64,000 nt of DNA, taken from contig WACJ01000268.1 in the NCBI GenBank assembly GCA_008973525.1, positions 310,001 to 374,000 of the forward strand, read 5' to 3'. The translations under genes were made by a program, and so were the position numbers. Below, one piece after another: positions 14,901 through 26,300 of the stretch; the stretch's first letter is position 1; each line of letters starts with the position of its first letter. The DNA is from Stenopsyche tienmushanensis. Taxonomy: Eukaryota > Arthropoda > Insecta > Trichoptera > Stenopsychidae. The notes below the pieces were generated by a model. It searched no databases, had not been told where the DNA came from, and worked only from the letters and a program-made list of their open reading frames with translations.

Positions 14901-15692
14901 TTCTTTGTATGATAAAAGATACGCAATCAAAAATTTCCAGCGTTCTTAAATTACGATGGACCTTCGTAATATTGTTTTCAATATATTATACGTATAAATG
15001 CTTTTTGAAGAGCCTTGGAACATTTTAGCATGTATTCATAGTGAAATCTTCTTATTAAAAAACAATATACATAGGAGATTTTTCTAGAAAAAAAACCACG
15101 AATTTAAATGATATTTTAGTTATTTTTGCAAATTCAGTCATCCATAGGCAGCAATGCATGATTTTATTAATCATTTCAGTATTAATCTCTCAGATCCAGG
15201 ATATCATTCTAAACCTGAATCAAGATGATTGATCTTAAATATCAATACTTCAATCTTCCAAATATGTTGGTATAATAAAACTTTCAGCCACAATCTATAT
15301 TTGAAACCAAACTTTTATAACCAGATCTTATCAACAATATCAATTATTTTCACCGTATTACTACGAAGCAAATAAATATTTGTACAGCGTGTTGTTAATA
15401 GTATCATGCGATTAATATTTGCTATGTCGTCAAATATTAAATAATGTTGTTGTAAAATTCTCGTGTAAAACAATCGCGTAAAAATGAAAACAAATTTCGC
15501 AAAAAGAAGACCGTAACAGATGCAAATAATAGCTTATGTAAATTTGTTAGAACTCTAAACTACGTGTAATTGCATCATTAATTCTAATTTGTATTAAAAA
15601 AGTCTTTGAAAGGATGACATTTCTGTTTTTTTTATTTTTATTTTTAAAATCCATTTATTTGAATAATATTATAATAGAATATCGTATCATAA
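5927..15692. other. Long AT-rich noncoding stretch
   Basis: Apart from the mariner-like relic near 7385-7600, I see nothing supportable. Open frames of 60-110 codons here are low-complexity and lack coding character. Confidence 0.55.
7385..7600 (+). mobile_element. Short mariner-like transposase relic
   Basis: Translates, with stops, to EDDPDAGRSVEAIFEEMCRK, then VSIRVIESIIHVKLDMFKVQ. This resembles the linker and second helix-turn-helix of mariner transposases (EDxPRSGRP..., ...LGMxKVxxRWVP). No inverted ends were identified. Confidence 0.45.
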
Positions 15693-16336
15693 ACAAGTGC
15701 TTTGCACGTGGACCGACAATTTTTTTTTTTAGGGTTAAGGGGGTCATTTGCTACGTTTTACACATTGGCCCTATGCCCTAAGTGTCAAAGATCTCGAAAT
15801 AGAATTATTTTTCAACATTTGAAAAAATATCCAAAATTTCACCTTTAAATCGTCATAACATGACATATTCAAGAACAAAGCACGTGCGAGAGCGTGCGAG
15901 CCACGGAATAGAGCACGTCCCCAGGTAACGAAATCCAGTGGTGTCAGGTCGGGAGACCGTGTGAGCCACGGAAGAGGGCACGTCCCCAGGTAAAAAAATT
16001 CACTGGTGTCAGGTCTAGTATCCGTGCAAACTATGGAATAGGATTACCAAAATAATTAATTTATATAGCAGAAGTGTCGATTAAAAGGATGTAATGCGTG
16101 TATATGAAGCAGGGGTGGCCAATTTGAACAAATTTTGTAAATTAATTTAATAAAAACATCTTAAATATAAAAAGTATTTTCTTAACCCTGACACTGGCAA
16201 ACTAAAATCAAAAGAGTTTTTAGATTTTTTATAGAATTCAGAAGTTAATACACATTTTCATACATGTGTGAAATGTAGCAAATGACCCCCTTAGTCCCTA
16301 AAAAATGTTGTCGGTCCACCTGCAAAATATCCTGTA
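15693..16336 (+). mobile_element. MITE with ~75-bp inverted ends and a transposase-derived core
   Basis: Left and right ends share GTGGACCGACAA, a T-run, AGGG, TAAGGGGGTCATTTGCTAC and a CACAT block in inverted orientation. The right end is ...CCTGTA (minus strand TACAGGATATTTTGC). The core (about 15894-16035) holds a 65-bp tandem repeat that, on the minus strand, encodes a SPDLTPLDF-x-TWG motif. Inferred to be a deletion derivative of a Tc1/mariner-type DDE element. Confidence 0.7.
15894..16035 (-). repeat. 65-bp tandem repeat, ~2.2 units, encoding a DDE transposase motif
   Basis: The CCACGGAA-x-AG-x-GCACGTCC block recurs at 15901 and 15966 with a degenerate third start near 16030, a period of 65. 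Read on the minus strand, each full unit gives LTPLDFVTWGRALFRGSH or a near variant (the third-Asp region of a transposase). Since 65 is not a multiple of 3, the duplication could not be part of a functional reading frame. Confidence 0.65.
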
Positions 16337-16869
16337 TATTATGATAGTGATTGAGGTAATTTTTTTGGAATATGAAAATTCCAATAGATCTTTTCTGGAA
16401 ATAACATCATTACTATGTTGAGTTATTAAGACAATGTGTTCTCAAATTGAATATTTATTTGAATTTTGGGAGTTCCGATCAAATAAATTATCGACTGTTC
16501 ACAACTGACGCGTTGAAGCGAATTAATGTTATATCAACATTAATGCCAATCATACATGTGCGGACTAAAAATTGAAAATAAATTGCTATCTCGGGTTGAT
16601 GCCAACATATTTCATATTTCAAAGCATTTTTTGTTCTATCAGAAAGAACACGACCAGAAAAAATATTTCAAAGAGTAGCGCTTTGCGTTAATCCACATGT
16701 CTTCATGATATATTGCTTATTACATTGCGTGGAATACCCAAAGAATAATAAATACATCATCGAATTTTCTGCTTGTACACAATCGAAGTAAAAAAGAAAT
16801 AGCACACAAGTCATAGAGCCTCATAAATAATTCAGCACATTTTTCACTTGAACTTGGATATAATCAAGT

Positions 16870-17165
16870 CGGCGATTTTCCACAAAGTCGACGATAAGAT
16901 CGGAGAATAGGGTGCGCAGTTAAGGGTTTCTCATCCGTGACTAAGCCGGCGACCTTTGCATACATTTCTACCCCCTGGGGTTACCGGGTCATTACTGTAG
17001 TAAGATCGATAATCCGACCTATCTCATCAGGTGGGATAACCACCAGTAGATGAGTTTAATGGTCCGAGAAAAAACGTAATCTTCAATATCAAATAATCAT
17101 TCGCAACGACGATTGTGAACAATCGGCAAACGATCGTGAGAGTGCCGATTCGTAAAATTATTGGC
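16870..17165. other. GC-richer patch with overlapping hairpins
   Basis: CGATTGT-GA-ACAATCG (17110-17125) and AATCGGCA (17121-17128) with TGCCGATT (17143-17150) are overlapping inverted repeats. The patch also holds TACCCCCTGGGGTTACCGGG. It could be a SINE, a transposon end or a regulatory element. No coding frame is seen. Confidence 0.35.
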
Positions 17166-18008
17166 GCATTCATAATCGCATACATGATAAATTATCAGAT
17201 ATAGTTTTGATGAGCAAATAAAATAATCATCTTTATTTGAGATCCAAATTGAAACATAACATAAGAATGATTAATGTATTAGAACAAACCGATTTTTTTT
17301 CCTCGATAATTTATATGTATAAATCCAACAGAGTACTTTTAAGATTGATTGATATCAAAGTAACAAAGAAGAGGAAGAAAAGAGACCATTTATTTTTAAT
17401 TAAAAAGGATAACAATAGCTATCAATGTTGCGTGCTAAATAATTATCTTTTATAATGCATGAACAAACTTTTAATGTATATCATATATCTTCAATTGTGA
17501 TTCCTTTTGGGATTAACCCTTTCAATGTGTGACACGTCACGTCAGAACACATCTTTACATCCTCAGTTTTTAACCAATATTCATAACATAGGAACATAAA
17601 TACCCTTAAGTGATATGAAAAATTTCCAGACTAAACTAGGATTGATATCAGTTGACATAAAGTTTTACAAGCGATATTCTAATTGTGATAGTATGCAAGC
17701 CTAACGACATGAACCATATGTAATAAAGTCCTATTAATTTGAATTTTGCTTCAAATTCTAGTTTAATAGATTATATTTGATCGATGAAATGTAATTATAA
17801 GGTCCGTATCAATATTGATGGTCATAAATTGGTATATTATAGAGCATAAATGATAGCTCTACCTTTCGAGCAGGCCAGAATAAATGAATCAAAAGCTGCT
17901 CGATATTCACCTAATGCATGAGGCAATTAAGATAAAATACGAAACGTTTATAGATTTACTATTATCATGATTGAAAATTTAATTACAATTTGGGTTTAGT
18001 TACCATAT

Positions 18009-18885
18009 ACACTCAAACTTCTTTTTGTGCGACTTTTTTTGTGCGATTTCGAAGTTATGCGTTTTTTTAACGGCAATATTTTCTCTTTTTTTAATTTTAT
18101 GAAGAATATGTATCGAAATATTTTAGATAAAATTGGAAATAAGTCATCAACCCTAACTGAAATTTGGAAAATAATTATAATTTTGGATTGTGTAAATTAT
18201 ATTGCATCTGCTTTTGCCGAATTACGACCACGCCATTTATTCTGGTTTAGATTTTTGAAAAAACAGATTTCGTTTTTTTTGTATTTTTTTAATGTTTCGA
18301 CTTTTAAAAATACATTCTCCAAAGAAATTTCACAAATTTCAACTATTTGCAAGGGACATGGCAACTAAGCCATAATGAAATCTTTTAACGCGTTTATCTC
18401 GAAACTACTTTTTTCAACACCATTGACATCATATCTCAAGTTTAAATTGATTAATTAACTTGAAACTGGGTACGAATCATTTCCACATAGCCCTATATTA
18501 TTCCTACCAGATTTATGTCAAAATATATTTTTCAAGTATTTAAAAAAAATTAAAACTGACAAAATAAGGCCAAAAAATGACTTGACAGAATTTCTTTTAA
18601 ACTGTCGCCATTTTGTGATTTATTATTTTTGAGTTAGGGACTTCAGTGACATCTTTGCTAATTATGAATTATATTGTTGGAAGGAGAAAATTTACACAGA
18701 GCAATGATGACATTATCACTGGGTATACTATTTCTTCCAACTTTTTTTATGCGATTTTGGATATATTTCATTAAGCTGTTTCAAAGTTATGCTGTTTTAA
18801 AAATCCATGGAACGCATCTTCACTTTTTTATGAAAGTCATAGCTTTTTTTGTGCGACTTCTTTTTGTGCGAATCAACTTCTGTTA
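18009..18885 (+). repeat. Repeat family A, copy 2 (most complete)
   Basis: Begins ACACTCAAACTTC, repeats TTTTTGTGCGA, and ends near 18885 with TTTTTTTGTGCGACTTC. It shows the module order of the family: 5' GTGCG box, ACGCGTTTATCTCGAAACTAC block, ACCAGATTTATGTCAAAAT block, GCGATTTTGGATATATTT block, then a terminal GTGCG box. Confidence 0.72.
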
Positions 18886-18999
18886 GTGGAAATAATTTAA
18901 AGGCTTTCTTTTTCAAGATCGACCTCTTCAGTTCATCGACATTAGAAAAGATCTTATTGATCATGCAGCGTTAGTAGACTATACTCTTTCCAACGATAT

Positions 19000-19512
19000 G
19001 CTACATGTTATAAAAATTATTCAATAATAAGTTAAATTTGAAGAGTTACCAGTTTGCCAGGGTCAGAGTTAAGAGAATACTTTTTATTTTTAAGATGTTT
19101 TTTTACGAAATTTGTTTTTAAAAAAAATTTAAAAACTGAAATAAGTTCAAAATAGTTGCTGGTTTTTCGTTTAGAGAATTTAGAAGTTGATATTTCTCAT
19201 TCGTTTGCACATTTGATGTGACTTTAGAAGCTCTGAAGTAATATCATATAAACCAATTATAATAAAATAATGATTTAATTAGATTTAAAAAAAAATGCAA
19301 AATACAAAACAGGTATTTTGTGCTATTACAATCACAGATTGAAAAGTGAAATTTAGGGTAATTTTTCAAAATGTTGAAAAAAAAATATTTTTTTGGACAA
19401 CCCTGACACTTAGGACTTATATGTTAGACTTATAGGGCCTATATGTGATACGTAGCAAAAGACCCCTTAATTCCTAAAAAAAAATGTTGCTCCATGTGCA
19501 AAACACCCTGTA
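19000..19512 (-). mobile_element. Second copy of the MITE, inverted and left-truncated
   Basis: Its right end (minus strand TACAGGGTGTTTTGCACATG) matches the left end of 15693-16336, and 19041-19100 matches the reverse of 16150-16204. The transposase-derived tandem core of the first copy is absent. The left end appears lost near 19000. Confidence 0.62.
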
Positions 19513-22500
19513 TATTTGATTTATGAAACTTCTCTTCACGACTCGTCACCGATGATGATACGATTTTACTTCGCTTATGAAGGTCTTAGTAAAAAATAAA
19601 TCCTTCACTAAATCATACGCACTAAAATAAAGCCGATTTTCATATATTTACAAAATAAAGGGGAGAAAATTGCTTATTTTATGGCATTAGACCCTCATTC
19701 AATGTCCCCGATATTGGAAAAATTCATAAAAAATGCCCATATTTAGACCAGAATATTTTTATGCATAATTTTACAGCTCATAAATTTCTCTATCTATCTG
19801 TCAAGGGATTAAGTGTGCATATAAAAAGGTTTATTTCACATGGGAAGGATGCATCATCCGTTGGTTTATAATCCGTGAGCTTGGGGCTTAATTCACGCTC
19901 GAGAGAGCTCTGCAGTGCTTCGAAATAGAATCTCGATTCATCGAGATAGTAAATAAAGATTCGCTAGAATTCTAAATATTTTTATTGTTTATATGTTTTC
20001 ATCGAAATGGAAGTTTTGCGCAATATGATTTATATTGCAGAAATTTTTCTGAATGCACTGTTGCGTATTGTTGATGTTAAAGAGCTCGACTTCCATTTAA
20101 GTATTTATTAATAGAACGATAAAATATATATATTTATAACTCATTTCATTATATTAACTTTCTCGTTCTGTACTCTGGGTTTTAATAATTAAGGCTTCTA
20201 TGATAGTTTTGGAATTATTTAATGTATTGATTCAAATAATGAAGTTTGTAACTCTCAATCAAGTATATATTTCCTGATTTACCTGTATAATCCATTTACT
20301 ACTATGAACGATTCAGTCAACTTCTTTTCATAATAAAAAACATGGATTGAATACTCAATATGGACATATCGCCTTGAGTTTGTTACCCCCAGCAATGAAC
20401 TGAAATTTATGCTGCGAAAAATGTTAAATAAGAATACCATAGGGAAAATATATTACAGGATTATATCCATTTGAACTTGTTACAAGAATTTAATAAAATT
20501 ACACTGTATCTCAGGCAGAACTTTTTCATACACTTAAGGATCATTTCGTGGGGTGTTATTTCTGACTAAAGCCTTTTTTCTTCAGAATCGTAATGAAAGT
20601 GACATAAATTCCAGCAATTCTTTTGACACTTTTACGACTGAAATGAGTTCTTCTTACGTTTAGATACTATGCTAATGCGTTTTATGTCCGTCCCCGACAA
20701 ATGCAGGCAGAGCCTTCTTCATTTGATGTCACCACTGGGGGGAGTCAATTAAATGAGGTGCTTGTAAAAAGTCGATTTAAAAATTAACCAAGAGCCTCTC
20801 AAAAGCGCCCTTATAATATTACACAATGGTACAAAATGGTCCCCTCCAACTTCCTGTAGAAATAGGATAAAAATTAAATTAACAAATGTCCTCAATGCGA
20901 AGGCATGAATCGATACATTAAATGTCAAAGGTCGAAACGTCGAAACAAGTAATTAAAAGTTGTTAAATGTTGCTGTTTAATTAGGCCGATGACCTAATTG
21001 AAAGTTGGTGTAGAATATTGAGCTGATGGCGATTGTGAATAGCGCTAAAATCCGGATGCTGTGAGCATCTGCAATTACTAAGCTAAACCAAATTTGAATT
21101 TCAAATCCCTAAGAGAATGCATAGAGGACTGTAAAGTTTTCTGGATTCAGCGTTTTCAATTGTGTTCCAAAAGCCAGATGCTGCCTGAGTATGATGTATT
21201 TATATAACAAATATTTGCTTTATATTAATAAGCATATATTCATAATTTAACTATGTATCAGCAATCATTGTATTGTGATACATTTCATTCGTTTTAATAA
21301 ATTTTCAATATATCACAATGTTGAGATGTTTTATAGAAGAATTTGTTTCATTCCTAAAACATTATTTAGTTTTGTGGTGGGTAATATTGATAAAATGCTA
21401 TGAAAAACTGCATATTGCTAAAGGAACAATGTAGCAGAATCTATACAAATAAATTCTATAAAAGAAGCTTTACCACAAATACGTGAATGGTTTCCAAATG
21501 GAGATTTCTTTATTCTTGGTAGGGTAGCTTGTAAAAGGGCCATGAGTATATCTAAATATATTCCGAAGAAAACATATATCCTGGTTAAATAATTCAATAT
21601 CAAGATAAATTTACGTGACAAAAAGCTTAATAAAGAATGTTCATGAATTGATAAACAGTTAATGTTCCAAAAAGGGATATGAAGGGATTAGAGGAAAGGC
21701 AATACATATTTTATTTATTAAAACATAATAGAATGATATTTAAAAAATATAAATATGTATAATGGAACAAGCGTTGATCGAAAGCTCCCTTAACACGATT
21801 GCTATTCATAAGCCCTCTAAGCTTGAATTTTAAATATATTTCCATGAATTAAGCGAATTAATTTAATTATATTAAAGCTGATGTAACCATACGATGAAGT
21901 AATCGAGAAAAAAGCGTTGTATATATAGGAAATGTTCATGATAAAGCTAAAAATTAATTAATAGCGATATTCGTGGTAGAAGAGCTCGAAATCTTGTTAT
22001 AGAATTCATCACATATTTAACAGTAAACGATTTTGCTTTGTTTAAAAGAAATACAGAATCAGGGAAATTTGGATTGGATGTTTTTTTTAACAAAGAGATA
22101 TCATTTGTAATTAACAATTCTATTAATTTGGCGATAAACAAGTATTTATTCTCTTATATTTAACTCTTATTTTTATTATTAAAGGTATTATGAAATGTGC
22201 AAACCTGAAACTAATGTCCACATCTGGAATTGTATGCTATTTTTTTAAATTTGGATTGGAATACCACAAAGCCAGTAAAACATTGAAAAATATATATGGC
22301 AAAGTGTGCAGATGCCAATATTAGTTCCAGAAATTTAAGGGGTCATCTCACTTTGACGAGCCAAAAAATAGACAATTTTTAACATTTTTTTTCTTAGTAA
22401 ATACACCATATAATGAAATGATTCTTTTTGAGTTTTATTATGGCACTCTTATATAAGTATAAAAATCGCATTGGAGAAAAATACCGAATAAAATTTTTAA

Positions 22501-23150
22501 TCAAGACAGAAAGACTGGGATTCCCATGGATTACTGTGCAAACACGTTTAAACTCATCGAAAAAACGAATAGGATGGATGCTATGGAGTAGGATGGGTAT
22601 CGCCTAATTTTTTACTAAATACGCAAATATTTTTGGATCCCCCTAATATATTCTTCAGCGATGTTAATTTGTGCGAATTTTAAACAAATTTAGTTAAATA
22701 GGTTTTTTTGAAATTTTCAAAATTGATTGATGTTATTAAAATAAATTTGTAATATATTAAATGAGTGATTTTTTTAGCTTCCAAATAAGAACATTCCCTT
22801 GTAATAAATACCACAAAAATGATATTTAAAGACCGTTTGATTAATATTCGAGTTTTTTTCCTATTTCAACATGGTGAAAACAGGAAGGAAAAAAGTAAAA
22901 GCGGCCTTTTTAATTAAAAATCCGACTCGCTCATATATTATTTCTAACTCGATTATAAGCCTTGTTTTCAATTAATACGCGTGTCCATAAATAAACCCCC
23001 ATTAAAAAACAACATCATACGATTCATGTTTGTCCTTCGCCGTGGCGATTTGACGTCAATGGCCACTCGAGACCTTCGTCAATTAAAACGGAACTTATTT
23101 TCGTTTTTTGTCCCGTTTTCAATAAACATAAATGGTAATCGAATATGTGT
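19513..23150. other. Noncoding stretch with a TAATTA-rich patch
   Basis: Around 20640-21030 composition is less biased. Homeodomain-type TAATTA/AATTAG sites cluster there, including the inverted repeat AATTAGG-N7-CCTAATT at 20979-20999. 22960-23110 is also GC-richer and includes a TGACGTCA palindrome at about 23050. The rest is AT-rich without features, apart from the orphan mariner end at 22605-22650. Confidence 0.4.
22605..22650. repeat. Orphan mariner-type terminal repeat
   Basis: TACGCAAATATTTTTGGATC followed by CCCCTAATA closely matches the right end of the MITE at 35140-35554 (TACGCGAATATTTTTGGGTC...CTAATA). No matching left end was found upstream. Confidence 0.4.
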
Positions 23151-23156
23151 ACTTAC

Positions 23157-23391
23157 GCATGTGCTTGAAGCGGTCTTCGAGTATGGCATTGCAGTGGTCG
23201 CAGTTGAGGGTGCAGTGAGGGCGGCGTACTTCTAGAAGGGGGCTCACTGCTCTTCTAGGGGATGAGTCCGATCCACCACTTCCTGGCAGAGCTAGAGACA
23301 TGTTTGGACATTCAAACGATTCACAGCTTCGAGTCTTCAATTCCACCGCGAGTTGTGTTATCTCAACTTTGGCACACTTCACATCACCCAG
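23157..23391 (-). CDS. Probable internal exon of an unrecognised gene
   Basis: 235 bases of about 50% GC inside DNA of about 28% GC. It is bounded on the minus strand by an acceptor (TTAAG at 23392-23396) and a strong donor GTAAGT at 23151-23156, and is open for 78 codons with normal codon use. The peptide starts LGDVKCAKVEITQLAVELKT, has a Gly/Ser/Pro-rich middle (PGSGGSDSSPRRAVSPLL) and ends RRPHCTLNCDHCNAILEDRF-KHM. The closely spaced Cys and His (H-C-x3-C-x2-C) suggest a small zinc site or the start of one. I do not recognise the family and see no partner exon nearby, so the gene must have large introns. It could also be an old retained pseudo-exon. Confidence 0.6.
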
Positions 23392-23396
23392 CTTAA

Positions 23397-26300
23397 TGCA
23401 AATAAGCCGTATTAAAGTTTCGACACTTCGATACTATCTTTCGGTATAGGGAGTTTTATTGATTATTTAATAGGATCTGAAAAGGCAAAAACATCTTTTA
23501 ATATATGTTTTTTTTAGAATTTTGCATTATCACACATTTTTTATACGCGCGCCATAAACGAAATTTGACTTTAAAGCTTTGGTTTTAAAAATCAACATTT
23601 TAATCGAAACTGATTTTTACCGCATCAAAATTCAATTTTATATAAGTTTAATAAAATATTTAAATTTAGTCAATCTTGAAAATTTAAAAATAGCAATGAT
23701 TGCTGCGAATTGCGAAAATACATTGCTGTTAAAAAGAGCAAAATTAGGTAGTATTAGCAAAGACAGTTTTGAACGATTTTTTCCCCCTTTAACTTGCAGT
23801 ATCCCGATTTTTTAACAAATTGGATGACCAATAATTGCACAATCTTTTGTTATTGCGAAATATCGAAGGTTTTTTAACTACAAGCCAAGCTGCTAAATCA
23901 TGGAATTAACACCAAGTACTATGTTTAAGTTAAGGGACGTTTCAGTAATTTCATGTCGATATAAATAAAATTCGCAAAGTTATAGGCCGACGAAAAGAAG
24001 CTGGAGCAGGTATGAAATTCAGAGCGGTTGCTTGGATTGGTGCGATGCTATAAGCCAGATACGGACAAGAATCGCGTATTTTTTACAAAATTTTAAGAAT
24101 TTGTATTGTTTATATTCATCGGAAGCGCTAGAAAAATGAAAGTCGATGGTATTATCGAAACGAATACAAGATCCGAGGAGCTTCAGTGTTAAAATATGCC
24201 AAATACATAGTCCACGGTGATACGAAAACCTTCAAACCACATGATTTTAAACATTAATAACCACTTGCAATTGAGCTTCAAAAGCTCCTTCGTCCTATAT
24301 ATTCAGATTTGTCTGATTTGATCTGTTGTAACGCTGTTTTTGGTGAAAATATGCAAAATAATAACAAAAATTTCAGCACTGCCCTTTGTTGTTTGGCTCC
24401 AAAACATATTTTATTGCCGTATGTTTTCAACGAAAATATCACCCTCCTACTACGTATGAAGTAAATGATGGGCATCACAATTAGACCGCATGTAAAAATA
24501 ATCGTGAAAAAATCTGACACTGCACATTCTGCAGCATCAAAAGAGACAAGATTGATCTGAAGCCAAGAGCGATCAGCTGAAGAAGACTTTTTTAAAAAAA
24601 TGAAAGACATCCTCTATGCTTCAAACCCAGCAGATTAGGTATAACCATTAAACTTTTTATTTTATTTGCGCATAAACTTCGGTCCAACTTTAAACGCGTT
24701 TTTTTTTAAACTACATTTTTCAAGCTCACGGAAGTGCTTCCATACGCCGTAGATGAGCATTATTTATGAAATTTGGCAAAAACGTGTATAATAAACGTCT
24801 TCATCATATAAACTACAATTATCTAAAAATATTCAAAAGTTTTTATTTAATGAACAAAAAAGTACAAAAAATGTTAGTAAAAACACAGTTTTTTTTTCGA
24901 TCGCTCACTATTTTTTTATTTTTGAATATTTCTTCTTAATAATAGCCTAAGCTATATAGAATATTATACAAAGTAAAAATATTTTTAATTTATTTCCTGC
25001 AAATCCCTTGTCCAGGACTTAGGACTTCCATGGTAAAGAATGTCATTGCTCGCGTATTGACTTACGTAGCTCCCCCCATTCCCACTACTATATTTTGTCA
25101 AACTTTCTTATTAAATAACTTTTAAACTCAATACAGTAGAACCGTCTTTTAAAATCATTATGTAAATGGAAGAATTATGCATATAAAAAAAAGAATAATT
25201 TGACTAAATACATTATTTATAAATTGTTTATTTTTTTTAATCAATCATAAAAATCAGATTAGATTAAACGTTTATACACGAGGCTTTCATTATGGTGTTC
25301 GATTATTTTCAACCAAAGCGATCAATATATTAAAACAAACATTAATACACATTAATTAATGTCGTTTTTATTCGCTTCATTAAAGCAACGACTTCCCAAA
25401 CGAAATAACGAGAAAATAATGATATGGTTGAGGAACACTCATATGGGGAGCGTGGGTGTATTATGGCTCTCGGTTGTAGGCAATAATATTAACGATGTGA
25501 GAAAATTTTACATCGAGGGGTATATTTTTGTCTTCGTCCCTGTATTTAAAACGAAACGGCGTATTATTAAGGACGCTAAGTGTATTTACCGTCGCATATT
25601 TGACCTTATTTTCCATTAATATTACGAGCGAAAGTTGGAAACTTTTCGAGACTTTTAGGAAAAATACGAAAATCGTGTCCATTTGAAGGATTACTCTTAT
25701 TTTATACACTTTGCGAAGTAGGCCTTAACTTATTACGAGAGTCTGTTTTCCGAGGGCGAAAAAGTAGTTTAAGGACGAATTTCGGCGAGAGAAAAGTTTA
25801 TCTCAATTACTATGATATTTCGCTATTTTATACATTACACGTGTATATCTGCGACAGTTCAAGAAACTTTATTTTTTGAGGAGTGCCCTGAAAAAATAAT
25901 AAAAACGTATGATAATTTAAAAGCAGAAACTAATGTAAAGGGGAATGAGCTCCGAGATTGAAATCAGCATGGTTTCCAATTTCAGCGAACGCAGTTCAAA
26001 AACAAATCTTTATAAGGAGTAAAAATATTCCCTCCTCTCGGGATGAATACTAATTTTTTCCATCCCTTCAGCACAAATTTCTACCGGCACCAAAAGAAGC
26101 GAACTTTAATTAAAACATTCCGAATAAATCCAAATAGGACCTGACAAATTTTATTGCATGTAAATAAAATATTTTTATGAACTCAGCCGGGAGAGTGTAT
26201 TAAAATGATCGAATTGGGATAGAGTGGATGAAAAGGGCAGCTATCAAGAACAGTAAAACTTCATCCGGAAAACATTTTATTTTCGGTCGTAAAACCGGAA

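Noticed and set aside
18027..18886. Open frames inside repeat family A copy 2
   Set aside because: Not kept open in the other copies (213-690, 35556-36302), so not coding.
22981..23235. Plus-strand frame overlapping the putative exon at 23157-23391
   Set aside because: The minus-strand frame has splice borders and better codon use. The plus frame crosses the exon edge without signals.
24278..24610. 110-codon minus-strand frame with hydrophobic stretches
   Set aside because: No domain, no splice signals and base composition like the noncoding surroundings. The apparent membrane segments come from AT-rich codons.
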